A DNA stretch of 26,198 bases, taken from NCBI GenBank assembly GCA_031548365.1, contig JAVBRD010000021.1:1-26198 (forward strand), given 5' to 3'. The DNA is from JAVBRD01 sp031548365. GTDB lineage: Bacteria; Bacillota; Clostridia; Christensenellales; UBA1750. The notes under the pieces are model-generated. The model was given only the letters and a program-made list of their open reading frames with translations, did no database searches and was not told where the DNA came from. A program made the translations under genes and the position numbers. Positions 15,240 to 23,964 of the stretch are shown here, one piece after another (positions within the stretch are counted from its first letter, which is position 1; each line of letters starts with the position of its first letter).

Positions 15240-17602
15240 TGACCCTGCTCATCAAGGCGCTGCGCGACATCTGGCGCCATAAAGGCGCTTACGTGGCGTG
15301 CGCGGCGATCATGGGCTTGGGGGTCGCGGTGTTCTCCTCCATGTCTCAGATGACGAGCGGAATTGAGAACGCGACACACACATTCTACAGGAATCAGCGG
15401 CTCGCGGACGGCTTCGCGCGCATGGTGGGCATGTCGCGCGGCGATCTCGCGGGGCTTGAGCGCGTCAAAGGCGTAGACCGCGTACAAGGGCGGCTGACCA
15501 CGCTTGCCAACATCGTCACGGACGACAGGCGCAACGCGTCGCTGCGGCTTCACTCATTCGACGAAGCCGACGAAGGCCGCCTGAACGACATCCTGCTGCT
15601 CAGCGGCGAGCTGCCCAGCGGGCGCGAACCCACGCTGTGCATTGGCGAGACATACTTTTCCGCGAACGGTATGACGCTCGGCGACTCCATCACAGTGGCC
15701 GTGCGCGGACGCAAAATCGACATGCGCGTGACGGGGCTGATGCAGTCACCCGAGTACACTTATGTCACACCCGAAGGCGTGAGTTTTCTACCCGACGACA
15801 GCGGGTATGGCGTGGCGTTTGTGCCGCTGAGAGCCATGGAGGAAATGCTGGCGTCGCCGGGGGGTGTCAACGAGGTTTGCTACACGCTTGACACAGGCGT
15901 CAGCTATGAGCAGTCGCGCGCCGACGTGGAGCAATTCTTGCGCGCCTATGGCATGATTTCACATGGAGCGCGCAAGGACCAAATGAGCGTCAAGATGCTG
16001 GAAGAAGAGGTCAAGGGGCTCAAGACCATGTCTTCAAGCCTCCCTTATCTTTTTCTCGTGATCGGCTGCATGATGACCACGGTCATCGTCAAGCGCATGG
16101 TGGAGCAACAAAGAGAACAGATCGGGCTCATGAAGGCGTTCGGATACGGCTCGGTATCCATCATCGGGCACTACGCGGGGTACGGGGTGGTCATCGGCGC
16201 GCTCTCCGCGGGCATCGGCGGAAGCATGGGATCCCTGCTCGCGGGATCATTTGCTTCAATGTACAAAGACTTCTTTCACCTGCCAGGCATCACCGGCGCG
16301 TTTTCCGCCGAGGATTTCGTCCAACTAGCGGCGATCTCGCTCGTATTCGCGGTGTTCGCGAGCGTCTACGGCGCGCGGGGCGTCCTGAAACTCCCGGCGG
16401 CGGAAGCGCTTCGCCCGCCCGCCCCTCCAAGCGGCAAACCCATCCTGTTGGAGCGCATTCCCTTCCTTTGGCGGGGTCTTAGGGCCGCGACGCAGCTCAC
16501 TCTGCGCAACATGATGCGCAACCGCACGCGCTCCCTGACAACGTTGGGCAGCATGGCCGTCTGTTTTGCGCTGGTCGCGTGCGTATTTTCGTTCTACCCG
16601 ATTTTCGTCTTCCTGCTCGACCGCGAGCTGCGCGACGTACAGCACTTCGACCTGCGGGTTCAAATGCGGGACATCACGGACGCGAAAGCTCTTGGCCGTT
16701 CACTTCTGCACTTCTCCGGCGTGTCCTCGGTCGAGACGCTGCTAGAGCTCCCCGCGACCATCCGAAGCGGTGAAAGGGAGCAGACGCTCACAGTGCTCGG
16801 GATCGATAAAGGCGCATCAATGTACCGCTTGTTCGACACGAACGATCGCGCCATGGACCTGCCGGACGCGGGCGTGGTTGTCAACGCGTACACGGCCAAA
16901 CTTTTGAGCGTCAGCGTTGGCGACACGCTCACGCTGAGTTTTTCCTATCCTGACAAAACAATCAGGCTAAACATTGCGGCGATCGCGTCGCAATACCTTG
17001 GTGCGAACGTTTTTGTCGACCGAACGCTTCTGTGCGGTGCGCTGGACTCGGGCGACATCGCGACTTCGGCGACGCTCATGACCCAAGGCAAGCAGGCCGA
17101 GATCGACCGCCTGCTCGAGCGGCTGGGCGACGCGGAGAACGTCGCGTCGGTGACAAACGCCGAGCAAGCCTACCGCAGCATGTCAAGTCAGTTCGATATG
17201 TACATGGGCATCTTTTATGTCATGGGCGTGGTCAGTTCACTCGTCGGTTTTGCGGTTTTGTACAACGCAAGCATCGTCAGCCTCTCCGAGCGCGCGAGAG
17301 AGCTGATGAGCATGCGTGTCCTCGGGTTCACGCGAGGAGAAACCGCGGGCGTAATCAATTTCGAGCAGATCATCCTTGCCGTAATCGGCACCGCGCTGGG
17401 CATTCCGCTCGCCAAGCAACTGTTCGTCCTACTCGCGTCCAGCATGGCAAGCGACAGCTACACGCTCCCCACCCTCATCACATCGGAGGCGTATGCGCAA
17501 GCGCTTATCTGCGTAGCCGCAGCGGTGTTTCTCTCGTCTCTGATGGTCGCGCGGCGCATCTCGCGCCTGAGCATGGTTGAGGTGCTCAAGGAAAGGGAGT
17601 AA
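15233..17602 (+). CDS. FtsX-like ABC permease, double MacB-type domain
   Basis: Product of 789 residues. The N-terminal membrane segment (about 19-37) is followed by a large extracytoplasmic MacB-like core domain to about 250, then three membrane segments forming the first FtsX domain (about 270-385). The arrangement repeats in the second half: a membrane segment near 437-460, an external domain, and three C-terminal membrane segments (about 665-785). This is the fused, eight-segment type seen in Gram-positive MacB-like and BceB-like exporters. The start is GTG 15233 behind GAGGAGG, overlapping the ATPase stop by seven bases; GTG 15239 is an alternative. It probably exports or extracts a lipid, peptide or drug with the HlyD-type adaptor downstream. 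Confidence 0.92.
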   Translation: MVVTLLIKALRDIWRHKGAYVACAAIMGLGVAVFSSMSQMTSGIENATHTFYRNQRLADGFARMVGMSRGDLAGLERVKGVDRVQGRLTTLANIVTDDRRNASLRLHSFDEADEGRLNDILLLSGELPSGREPTLCIGETYFSANGMTLGDSITVAVRGRKIDMRVTGLMQSPEYTYVTPEGVSFLPDDSGYGVAFVPLRAMEEMLASPGGVNEVCYTLDTGVSYEQSRADVEQFLRAYGMISHGARKDQMSVKMLEEEVKGLKTMSSSLPYLFLVIGCMMTTVIVKRMVEQQREQIGLMKAFGYGSVSIIGHYAGYGVVIGALSAGIGGSMGSLLAGSFASMYKDFFHLPGITGAFSAEDFVQLAAISLVFAVFASVYGARGVLKLPAAEALRPPAPPSGKPILLERIPFLWRGLRAATQLTLRNMMRNRTRSLTTLGSMAVCFALVACVFSFYPIFVFLLDRELRDVQHFDLRVQMRDITDAKALGRSLLHFSGVSSVETLLELPATIRSGEREQTLTVLGIDKGASMYRLFDTNDRAMDLPDAGVVVNAYTAKLLSVSVGDTLTLSFSYPDKTIRLNIAAIASQYLGANVFVDRTLLCGALDSGDIATSATLMTQGKQAEIDRLLERLGDAENVASVTNAEQAYRSMSSQFDMYMGIFYVMGVVSSLVGFAVLYNASIVSLSERARELMSMRVLGFTRGETAGVINFEQIILAVIGTALGIPLAKQLFVLLASSMASDSYTLPTLITSEAYAQALICVAAAVFLSSLMVARRISRLSMVEVLKERE

Positions 17603-17627
17603 CGAGGTGAGGAACCAAGGGTGTGAC

Positions 17628-17642
17628 GGCTGCGCCGCAGCC
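17628..17642. other. Small GC-rich hairpin between permease and adaptor genes
   Basis: GGCTGC-GCC-GCAGCC forms a perfect 6-bp stem in the 162-base gap. There is no T-run, so it is not an obvious terminator. It may limit or stabilise the transcript. The rest of the gap holds no recognisable element. Confidence 0.4.
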
Positions 17643-17764
17643 ACTCCCCTGCCTAAGTGACATTTCACAGGGCCGCATATTGCCCGTCTCCGCGCGCCGG
17701 AGCAACCCACGCAACAAAACCCGTGTCTTCCGTCAAAGTCATCGTACGTCATGGAGGGGTCGCC

Positions 17765-19267
17765 ATGCTCAAGAAAATCGTCATGATCGCGATTGTGCTG
17801 GTCATTGCGGGAGGCGCGGGATACGCGTACTACTGGCAATCACAGCAACCCGTCGCATACGCGGGGTTGACCCTCGCGCCCCAGACCGTGGAATACCGCT
17901 TCCGCGAGGAAGCGAGCGTGCGCGCTGTTAAACGCGGGGTGGTCACCTCTGACGTCTCCGGCCCTATCCTGAGCGTCGGGCCGCGGCTTGGCGACCGGGT
18001 CAAAGCGGGTGATGTCATCGCGCGCGTGGACGTGACCGAGTTGTCGGCACAGGTGCGCCAGCTTGAGGTACAAAAGAAAAACATCGAGGCGCAATGGGCG
18101 TCGCAGATAGAGACAACGCGGCAGCAGATCGCCCAGCTTGAGGCGCAGAAGGCTTCGGGGCGGGCCATCGACACAACCGCCGACATCCTCTCCCAGATTG
18201 CGCTGCTTGAGCGCGAGCTCTCCGACGATCCCTCGCAGTCCACAGGGATGTCCCAGTATTACCGCGCGCTTCTTGAACAGTGCGACACACAGATTCGTTT
18301 GCTTACCGAGCAGCTCATACGCGGCGGTGTGTTCCAGGAAGGTCCAAACGACACGCGCACCATGATCACTGACCCACCCACCCTGCGCGCGCAGCTTGAC
18401 GCCAAGTACGCCGAGCGCCGCTCGCTCGAGGCGCAGTGGGTGGGGCATCGCGACCAGACGCAAACGCAGATCGCGCAGCTTCGCGCGCAGCTTTCACAAA
18501 ATGAGAAAACCGGCGAGCTGTCAAAAGACGCGCGGCATCAGGTCGATAATCAGATCAGCCTGCTTAAAAAAACAATGTCCACCGACGAACAATCCGTGAC
18601 GGCCAACCTGTATCGCACCATGATCGAGCAAACCGATGTGCAAATCGAAGAGATCAGCCGCCAGCTGAGCGGCGCGGTGTTGTCCGCGCCCATGTCGGGC
18701 GTCATCACGCGGCTGAGCGCTGAAACGGGCGGATACATACAAAAAGGCGCGCTCGTACTGGAGATCGTCGATCCTGCCAACCTTGAGGTCGAGTGTCATG
18801 TATCGACCGATGATGCGGCAGCGCTCAAGGTCGGCATGGAGGCCGCGCTGATCTGGGAGAAGCGCGAGGGTGACAAGACGTTTGTGGGTGTCGTTACCGA
18901 TATCTCGCCCGTCGCGGTGCAGAGCGTCTCCGCACTTGGCCTCGCGGAGCAGCGCGTGCGGGTCAAAATAAAACCTACCTTTCCGGCCGAGGGCGCGCCA
19001 GGGGAAGGCTACGGGCTTTCGTGCGAGTTTGTCACGCACAGAGTGGATGGCGCCATCGCTATTCCCAAGACCGCGCTCGCCAAGTTCGACGACCGCGACG
19101 CGGCGTGGCTCATCAGGGATGGCGCGCTTGTCTGCGCACCCATCCAGACCGGCCTTGAGACGGACCGCCTGATCGTCGTCACGTCTGGCCTTGCGGCTGG
19201 CGACGTCGTCGTGCTCGACGCGTCGGATGAGACGCTCGCCGCGGGAAAACTCGCGATGCCGAAATAG
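17765..19267 (+). CDS. HlyD/MacA-type efflux adaptor protein
   Basis: Product of 500 residues. A membrane anchor at about 4-22 is followed by a first lipoyl-like half (PILSVGPRLGDRVKAGDVIARVD at about 67-89, split here by the rule on length), a long coiled-coil region at about 92-302, the second lipoyl half (LSAPMSGVITRLSAETGGYI, about 306-325) and a beta-barrel domain to the C-terminus. It should bridge the permease to the cell envelope. The coiled coil is longer than usual and contains an internal duplication: IEAQW...QIAQLEAQ and QIALLERELSDD (107-155) recur as LEAQW...QIAQLRAQ and QISLLKKTMSTDE (221-275). The start is ATG 17765 behind GGAGGGG. The MacA-MacB-ATPase order is reversed from E. 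coli, with the adaptor gene last. Confidence 0.9.
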   Translation: MLKKIVMIAIVLVIAGGAGYAYYWQSQQPVAYAGLTLAPQTVEYRFREEASVRAVKRGVVTSDVSGPILSVGPRLGDRVKAGDVIARVDVTELSAQVRQLEVQKKNIEAQWASQIETTRQQIAQLEAQKASGRAIDTTADILSQIALLERELSDDPSQSTGMSQYYRALLEQCDTQIRLLTEQLIRGGVFQEGPNDTRTMITDPPTLRAQLDAKYAERRSLEAQWVGHRDQTQTQIAQLRAQLSQNEKTGELSKDARHQVDNQISLLKKTMSTDEQSVTANLYRTMIEQTDVQIEEISRQLSGAVLSAPMSGVITRLSAETGGYIQKGALVLEIVDPANLEVECHVSTDDAAALKVGMEAALIWEKREGDKTFVGVVTDISPVAVQSVSALGLAEQRVRVKIKPTFPAEGAPGEGYGLSCEFVTHRVDGAIAIPKTALAKFDDRDAAWLIRDGALVCAPIQTGLETDRLIVVTSGLAAGDVVVLDASDETLAAGKLAMPK

Positions 19268-19303
19268 GATCGTAGGCGCATTCACCAAATGTGCTAAGAA
19301 GCG

Positions 19304-19331
19304 TTGCTTTTATGGAAAAATTTGTTATACT
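19304..19331 (+). promoter_or_regulatory. Candidate promoter of the diguanylate cyclase gene
   Basis: TTGCTT (19304-19309), a 16-base spacer and TATACT (19326-19331) lie about 40 bases before the likely start. The -10 is good and the -35 fair. No riboswitch is evident in the short leader. Confidence 0.55.
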
Positions 19332-19371
19332 GTGCGAATACAATAAATATTAGCGAAAGCGACTGTTGTCA

Positions 19372-20463
19372 ATGGGCGAATTCTGCCGAAACTTACATGC
19401 ACTCAAAAATCTCATCGCCATGGATAATTTTTCATTGGAAGAGAAAACGTTCTTGCTGGTCTCCGTCTCTGGCATTTTCATGTCTTTGATCGGCTTGATT
19501 GGTAACATCACGCTGGGCCTGAGCATCATCACGCTCATCATACCCGGTATTAACATCGCGCTGGACTGTGTTTGCATCACTTACTTCACCAAAACGCGCA
19601 AATGGCGGATTCCATCGGTCGTCGTCATTCTCTACGCTATCTTCATTCTTTTTCCGTTTTTGTGGTTCTCCACCGGAGGCGCGACTGGTTCCACAATGCC
19701 TTTCGTCGTTCTCATCGGTATTTTTGTCGTCGTCGCGTTCAAAGGAAGGTTCCGACTGACAATCCTCATGATCACCATCGCCATGTTCATGACCTTTTCC
19801 ATGCTGGAGATCCGCTATCCGCGCATCTACGTACCCTACCCCAGCCGGGAGGCGCACATGATCGACCTGACCATCGGAATGTTCCTCAGCTACACGGTGA
19901 GCGTCTACCTCGCCTACCAGGTGCTGGGCAGCTACATCAAATCAAAACGCGAAACCGAGGCGCTCGTTCAGCGGCTCGAATACAGCTCGATCACCGATGG
20001 TCTGACCGGCATCTACAACCGCAGATACCTGACCATGTGCATCAACGAAGAAATGCGAAAATCGTACGACGACGGGAGCGACCTCGCGTTGTGCATCATG
20101 GACATCGACCATTTCAAAGCCATCAACGACACTTACGGCCACGTTTACGGCGACGAGGTGCTGGTCAGGCTCTCAGAATGCGCGCGTGAACTCATGTCGG
20201 ACAACGAAGTCTTCGGCCGATACGGCGGCGAGGAGTTCGTCATCATTTTTAAGAACAGCGGGTTAGTTCCCGCCATCCGGAAAATGGATGAAATTATGAA
20301 CAGAATCCGCTCTCTCAAATGGCGCGGCGATCTTCACGTCACAATCAGCGCTGGGCTGAGCGTTTATCACAAAGGCCTTAACTTTTCTAAGTTTTTGGAG
20401 AACGCGGATAAAAACCTGTACGTCGCAAAGGAAAACGGGCGCGACCGGTGCGTCCATCCATAA
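19372..20463 (+). CDS. Membrane-bound diguanylate cyclase (GGDEF domain)
   Basis: Product of about 363 residues. The N-terminal 190 residues hold about six membrane segments with short loops and no recognised sensor motif. A short linker helix leads to a GGDEF domain: DGLTGIYNRRYL at 209-220, the metal-binding MDIDHFKAINDTYGHVYGDE at 243-262, and the catalytic GGEEF at 285-289. The enzyme makes cyclic di-GMP from two GTP and looks active. The usual inhibitory RxxD site upstream of GGEEF is replaced by S-D-N-E, so product inhibition may be absent. The start is uncertain: ATG 19372 (used here), TTG 19366 and ATG 19420 all lack a clear ribosome binding site. Confidence 0.92.
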   Translation: MGEFCRNLHALKNLIAMDNFSLEEKTFLLVSVSGIFMSLIGLIGNITLGLSIITLIIPGINIALDCVCITYFTKTRKWRIPSVVVILYAIFILFPFLWFSTGGATGSTMPFVVLIGIFVVVAFKGRFRLTILMITIAMFMTFSMLEIRYPRIYVPYPSREAHMIDLTIGMFLSYTVSVYLAYQVLGSYIKSKRETEALVQRLEYSSITDGLTGIYNRRYLTMCINEEMRKSYDDGSDLALCIMDIDHFKAINDTYGHVYGDEVLVRLSECARELMSDNEVFGRYGGEEFVIIFKNSGLVPAIRKMDEIMNRIRSLKWRGDLHVTISAGLSVYHKGLNFSKFLENADKNLYVAKENGRDRCVHP

Positions 20464-20495
20464 CTCGTGTCATATAGGATCTTGATGAGCATGTA

Positions 20496-20524
20496 TTGAC
20501 AGTCGCAATAGATCAGGATATAAT
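20496..20524 (+). promoter_or_regulatory. Consensus promoter of the feo operon
   Basis: TTGACA (20496-20501), a 17-base spacer and TATAAT (20519-20524) match the vegetative consensus exactly. It stands 75 bases before feoA. The metal-regulator-like palindromes begin immediately after the -10, over the expected start of transcription. Confidence 0.9.
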
Positions 20525-20525
20525 G

Positions 20526-20582
20526 TTAGCTGAGCCTAATTGTTGACTCGTTTTTTGAGGACTATAGTTAGTTTATACTAAC
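20526..20582 (+). promoter_or_regulatory. Two DtxR/MntR-like operator palindromes upstream of feoA
   Basis: TTAGCTGAGCCTAA (20526-20539) overlaps the predicted transcription start. GTTAGTTTATACTAAC (20567-20582) has perfect 6-base arms, just before the ribosome binding site. Both carry the TTAG...CTAA frame of DtxR/IdeR-type metal-dependent repressor sites. The assignment is inferred; Fur-type sites are usually AT-richer. Confidence 0.6.
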
Positions 20583-20598
20583 ATCATCGGAGGGAACC

Positions 20599-20811
20599 AT
20601 GATGCCGCTCACGATGGCAAAGATCGGCGAAACCAACAGCATCAAAAAAATCACGGGCAAGGATGAGGTTCGCAGGCATCTTGAAAACCTCGGCTTTGTG
20701 CCCGGCGAACCGGTCACCGTGGTTGCCGAGCTGGCGGGAAACATGATCCTCCTAATCAAGGATTCCCGCATAGCCCTTGACAAGAGCATGGCCATCAGAA
20801 TTATGGTTTGA
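20599..20811 (+). CDS. feoA: FeoA domain protein (first copy)
   Basis: Product of 70 residues with an SH3-like FeoA fold: an N-terminal MPLTMAKIGETNSIKKI, then the hallmark HLENLGFVPGEPVTVV and a closing DSRIALDKSMAIRIMV strand. FeoA is a small cytoplasmic partner that supports FeoB-mediated ferrous iron uptake. The start is ATG 20599 behind GGAGGG; the next codon is also ATG. It is first in a four-gene operon, 10 bases before the second feoA. Confidence 0.93.
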   Translation: MMPLTMAKIGETNSIKKITGKDEVRRHLENLGFVPGEPVTVVAELAGNMILLIKDSRIALDKSMAIRIMV

Positions 20812-20821
20812 GGAGGATAAC

Positions 20822-21043
20822 ATGAAGACCCTAAAAAGCGTGAGCGTGGGCGCAAGCGCAAAAGTCGTCAAGCTCCACGGAGAAGGTTCCGTCAAGCGAA
20901 GGATTATGGACATGGGCATCACCAAAGGCGTCGAGATTCTCGTGCGGAAAGTCGCGCCGTTAGGCGATCCGGTTGAGGTGACCGTTCGCGGGTACGAGTT
21001 AAGCCTGCGCAAGGCCGACGCCGACACCATCGAAGTGGAGTAG
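20822..21043 (+). CDS. feoA: FeoA domain protein (second copy)
   Basis: Product of 73 residues, also a FeoA SH3-like protein: the family core RRIMDMGITKGVEILVRKVAPLGDP is at about 27-51 (in pieces RRIMDMGITKG and VEILVRKVAPLGDP), with VRGYELSLRKADADTIEV at the end. It is closer to the usual FeoA than the first copy, which lacks the PLGDP stretch. The start is ATG 20822 behind GAGGAGG. Two tandem feoA genes before feoB are common in Clostridia, and the two proteins may have different contacts with FeoB. Confidence 0.95.
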   Translation: MKTLKSVSVGASAKVVKLHGEGSVKRRIMDMGITKGVEILVRKVAPLGDPVEVTVRGYELSLRKADADTIEVE

Positions 21044-21074
21044 AAAACACGACTGACGCAACAGGAGGATAGCA

Positions 21075-23555
21075 ATGTCGATCAAAATCGCGCTTGCGGG
21101 AAATCCCAACAGCGGAAAAACCACGTTATTCAACGCTTTGACCGGTTCCAACCAATTCGTTGGCAACTGGCCCGGTGTTACGGTTGAAAAAAAAGAGGGC
21201 AAGCTCAAAGGCCAAAAAGACGTCACGATTATGGACCTTCCGGGCATTTATTCCCTCTCCCCCTACTCCCTTGAGGAAGTGGTGACCAGGAACTACCTGA
21301 TCGACGAACGTCCCGACGCGATCCTTAACATCGTGGACGGCACCAATCTTGAGCGCAACCTCTACCTGACTACGCAGCTAACTGAGCTTGGCATACCCGT
21401 CGTCGTCGCGGTGAACATGATGGATGTCGTCAACAAAAGCGGCGACAAAATCCACACAGCCGCCTTGGCCAAGGCCATAGGCTGCCAAGTGGTTGAGATC
21501 TCCGCGATCAAGGGCGCGGGTGTGACGGAAGCCGCCGAAGCCGCGCTCAAAGCCGCCAAGGAGAGCAGAACTGTGCCCATGCACAGCTTTTCTGGGGGGG
21601 TTGAGCACGCGATCGCTCACATCGAGGAGGCGGTGCTTCACAACCTGCCAGAGGAGCAGCAGCGCTGGTACGCGATCAAGCTCTTTGAACGCGACGAAAA
21701 GATTGCCGAAAAGCTCAAGCTCGATCCTACGAAACTCGCGCATATTGAAGCTGACATCAAGCGCTGCGAAGAGGAGCTCGATGACGACTGCGAGAGCATC
21801 ATCACCTCCGAGCGCTACACGTACATAGAGTCCATCATCAAGAGCTGCCGCACGTCCAAGAACAAAGGCAAGCTGTCCGCGTCCGACAAGATTGACCGCG
21901 TGATCACCAACCGTTTCCTCGCGCTCCCCATTTTCGCAGTCGTGATGTTCATCGTGTACTTCGTCTCCGTGACCTCCGTGGGCACAGTTGCCACAGACTG
22001 GGCCAACGACGGCGTCTTTGGGGACGGCTGGCACTTGTTCGGCATCGGAGCAGGGGCTTACGAGGAGTCCGTCGGCGCTTACGACGTCGAACAGCTCAAA
22101 ATCGAGGCTTTCATCGCCGCGGCGGAGGATAAAGGACTGTCCGCGGATGCGCTTTCCGACGCGCTTGAGTCCGAGGAGCCCGATCAGGCCATGATCGCCG
22201 CGTTCCTCGCACAAACCAAGGATGTGACCGCATCCGCTGAGATCACAGATGACGAAGGCAACGTGACCGAAACGCTGCCCATCGCCTCCGCCGATTTCGC
22301 GGCCGCGCTCGCCGCCCCCGAACCCGATCCCGCGTCATACGGCGTGTGGGTACCCGGTGTGCCGGCGATGCTCGGCGGTTTCCTTGATGCCGTTCACTGC
22401 GCTGATTGGCTGCAGAGCCTGATTTTGGATGGAATCGTGGCGGGCGTTGGCGCTGTACTCGGTTTCGTTCCCCAGATGCTCATCCTCTTCATCTTCCTGG
22501 CGTTCCTTGAAGGCTGCGGCTACATGGCACGCGTGGCGTTCATCATGGACAGGATCTTCCGACGCTTCGGCCTGTCCGGCAAAAGCTTCATTCCCATGCT
22601 CATCGGCACGGGCTGCGGCGTACCGGGCATCAGGGCCTCGCGCACCATAGAAAACGACCGCGACCGCAAAATGACCATCATCACCACGACCTTCATCCCG
22701 TGCAGCGCCAAGCTGCCCATCATCGCTCTGATCGCGGGCGCGATGTTCGGCGGCGCGTGGTGGGTCGCGCCCAGCGCGTATTTCATCGGCATCTTTGCCA
22801 TTGTATGCTCGGGCATCATCCTCAAGAAGCTGAAAATGTTTCTGGGCGACGTCGCTCCTTTTGTTATGGAGCTTCCCGCGTACCACTGGCCCACCGTGGG
22901 CAGCGTACTGCGCAGCATGTGGGAGCGCGGCTGGTCGTTCATCAAGAAAGCCGGGACGATCATCCTGCTGGCCACGATTTTCGTTTGGTTCACCTCCAGC
23001 TTCGGCTGGGCTGACGGTTCTTTCGGCATGGTGGACATGTCGCAGAGTATCCTCGCCGTCATGGGCAACGGCATCGCGTGGCTGTTCGCACCGCTCGGAT
23101 GGGGCGATTGGAAATCCGCCGTCGCAGCCATCACTGGTTTGATCGCAAAAGAAAACGTGGTCGGCACGTTCGGCGTTCTGTACGGTTTTGCCGAGGTTGC
23201 CGAAGATGGTTCCGAGGTCTGGACGGCGCTCGCCTCCAGCTACACTGCGGTCGCCGCATACTCCTTCCTCGTGTTCAACCTGCTGTGCGCCCCCTGTTTC
23301 GCCGCGATGGGAGCGATCCGCCGCGAGATGAACAATCCCAGGTGGTTCTGGTTCGCCATTGGTTATCAGTGCGCGTTCGCGTACGCAGTCGCACTGTGCG
23401 TCTTCCAGCTCGGTTCGCTCATGACTGGCGGTGGTTTTGGCATCGGCACGATCGCGGCGCTTCTGGTACTCGCGGGCTTTATTTACATGCTCGTGCGCAA
23501 ACCGTCAAGCCTTGGTTCCGAAAAGCGGACAACCAAAGCAGCCGCGAGCATATGA
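21075..23555 (+). CDS. feoB: Ferrous iron transport protein B with large external insertion
   Basis: Product of 826 residues, the GTP-dependent membrane transporter for Fe2+. The N-terminal G domain has GNPNSGKT (9-16), the switch region NWPGVTVEKKEG, DLPG (54-57), NMMD (114-117) and an SA motif (143-144), followed by a helical guanine-dissociation-inhibitor-like domain to about 260. The first membrane segment is about 281-303. The gate regions include GCGYMARVAFIMDR, GTGCGVPGIRASRTIEND and IPCSAKLPI, and a C-terminal LLCAPCFAAMGAIRREMN. Between the first and second membrane segments, about residues 310-430, is an acidic Ala-rich insertion that makes the protein longer than typical FeoB (about 700-770). 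The start is ATG 21075 behind AGGAGG. Confidence 0.97.
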   Translation: MSIKIALAGNPNSGKTTLFNALTGSNQFVGNWPGVTVEKKEGKLKGQKDVTIMDLPGIYSLSPYSLEEVVTRNYLIDERPDAILNIVDGTNLERNLYLTTQLTELGIPVVVAVNMMDVVNKSGDKIHTAALAKAIGCQVVEISAIKGAGVTEAAEAALKAAKESRTVPMHSFSGGVEHAIAHIEEAVLHNLPEEQQRWYAIKLFERDEKIAEKLKLDPTKLAHIEADIKRCEEELDDDCESIITSERYTYIESIIKSCRTSKNKGKLSASDKIDRVITNRFLALPIFAVVMFIVYFVSVTSVGTVATDWANDGVFGDGWHLFGIGAGAYEESVGAYDVEQLKIEAFIAAAEDKGLSADALSDALESEEPDQAMIAAFLAQTKDVTASAEITDDEGNVTETLPIASADFAAALAAPEPDPASYGVWVPGVPAMLGGFLDAVHCADWLQSLILDGIVAGVGAVLGFVPQMLILFIFLAFLEGCGYMARVAFIMDRIFRRFGLSGKSFIPMLIGTGCGVPGIRASRTIENDRDRKMTIITTTFIPCSAKLPIIALIAGAMFGGAWWVAPSAYFIGIFAIVCSGIILKKLKMFLGDVAPFVMELPAYHWPTVGSVLRSMWERGWSFIKKAGTIILLATIFVWFTSSFGWADGSFGMVDMSQSILAVMGNGIAWLFAPLGWGDWKSAVAAITGLIAKENVVGTFGVLYGFAEVAEDGSEVWTALASSYTAVAAYSFLVFNLLCAPCFAAMGAIRREMNNPRWFWFAIGYQCAFAYAVALCVFQLGSLMTGGGFGIGTIAALLVLAGFIYMLVRKPSSLGSEKRTTKAAASI

Positions 23556-23574
23556 AACAATTTGAGGTGATTAC

Positions 23575-23778
23575 ATGCTGAGCTTTATCACAGACAACCT
23601 TGCCACCCTTCTCATCGGAGCGGCCCTGCTGTGCGTTGTCGGGCTGATCATTCGGAACATGCTGACAAAAGCGGTCAAAGGGCAGTGCGTCAGCTGCGAT
23701 GGCTGTGACGGAGCCGGCTGTCACCACCACGCCGCGGACGAGAGGCAAAAAGACCCAGTCAGCGAACCGCGGGCATGA
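23575..23778 (+). CDS. FeoB-associated Cys-rich membrane protein
   Basis: Product of 67 residues. One N-terminal membrane segment (about 8-27, LATLLIGAALLCVVGLII) is followed by a soluble tail with clustered Cys and His: CVSCDGCDGAGCHHH. This is the pattern of the small FeoB-associated Cys-rich proteins found after feoB in Firmicutes, proposed to take the place of FeoC or to handle Fe2+ near the pore; the function is not proven. The start is ATG 23575 behind GAGGTG, 19 bases after feoB. The bidirectional terminator follows after about 150 bases. Confidence 0.9.
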   Translation: MLSFITDNLATLLIGAALLCVVGLIIRNMLTKAVKGQCVSCDGCDGAGCHHHAADERQKDPVSEPRA

Positions 23779-23925
23779 AAACGCTGCGCAAACATGCTGA
23801 CCAGCGCTCCGATCTGCGGCCCGCACGCGCTCTTCGCACTGTAAAGAATCTTTAAGCACCCACGCTCCACGGTCGTTACAAAACGCTTGACGCGACAAGC
23901 ACGGCCACACACAAGGATAAACAAA

Positions 23926-23962
23926 GCCGCCGCAGAAGCCTTAAGCTTATGCGGCGGTTTTT
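23926..23962. terminator. Bidirectional terminator between feo operon and small peptide gene
   Basis: CCGCCGCA (23927-23934) and TGCGGCGG (23950-23957) form an 8-bp GC-rich stem. It is followed by TTTTT on the plus strand and by TTTGTTTATCC on the minus strand after the stem. It ends the feo transcript and, on the other strand, the convergent 36-residue reading frame that stops at 23965. Confidence 0.85.
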
Positions 23963-23964
23963 GC

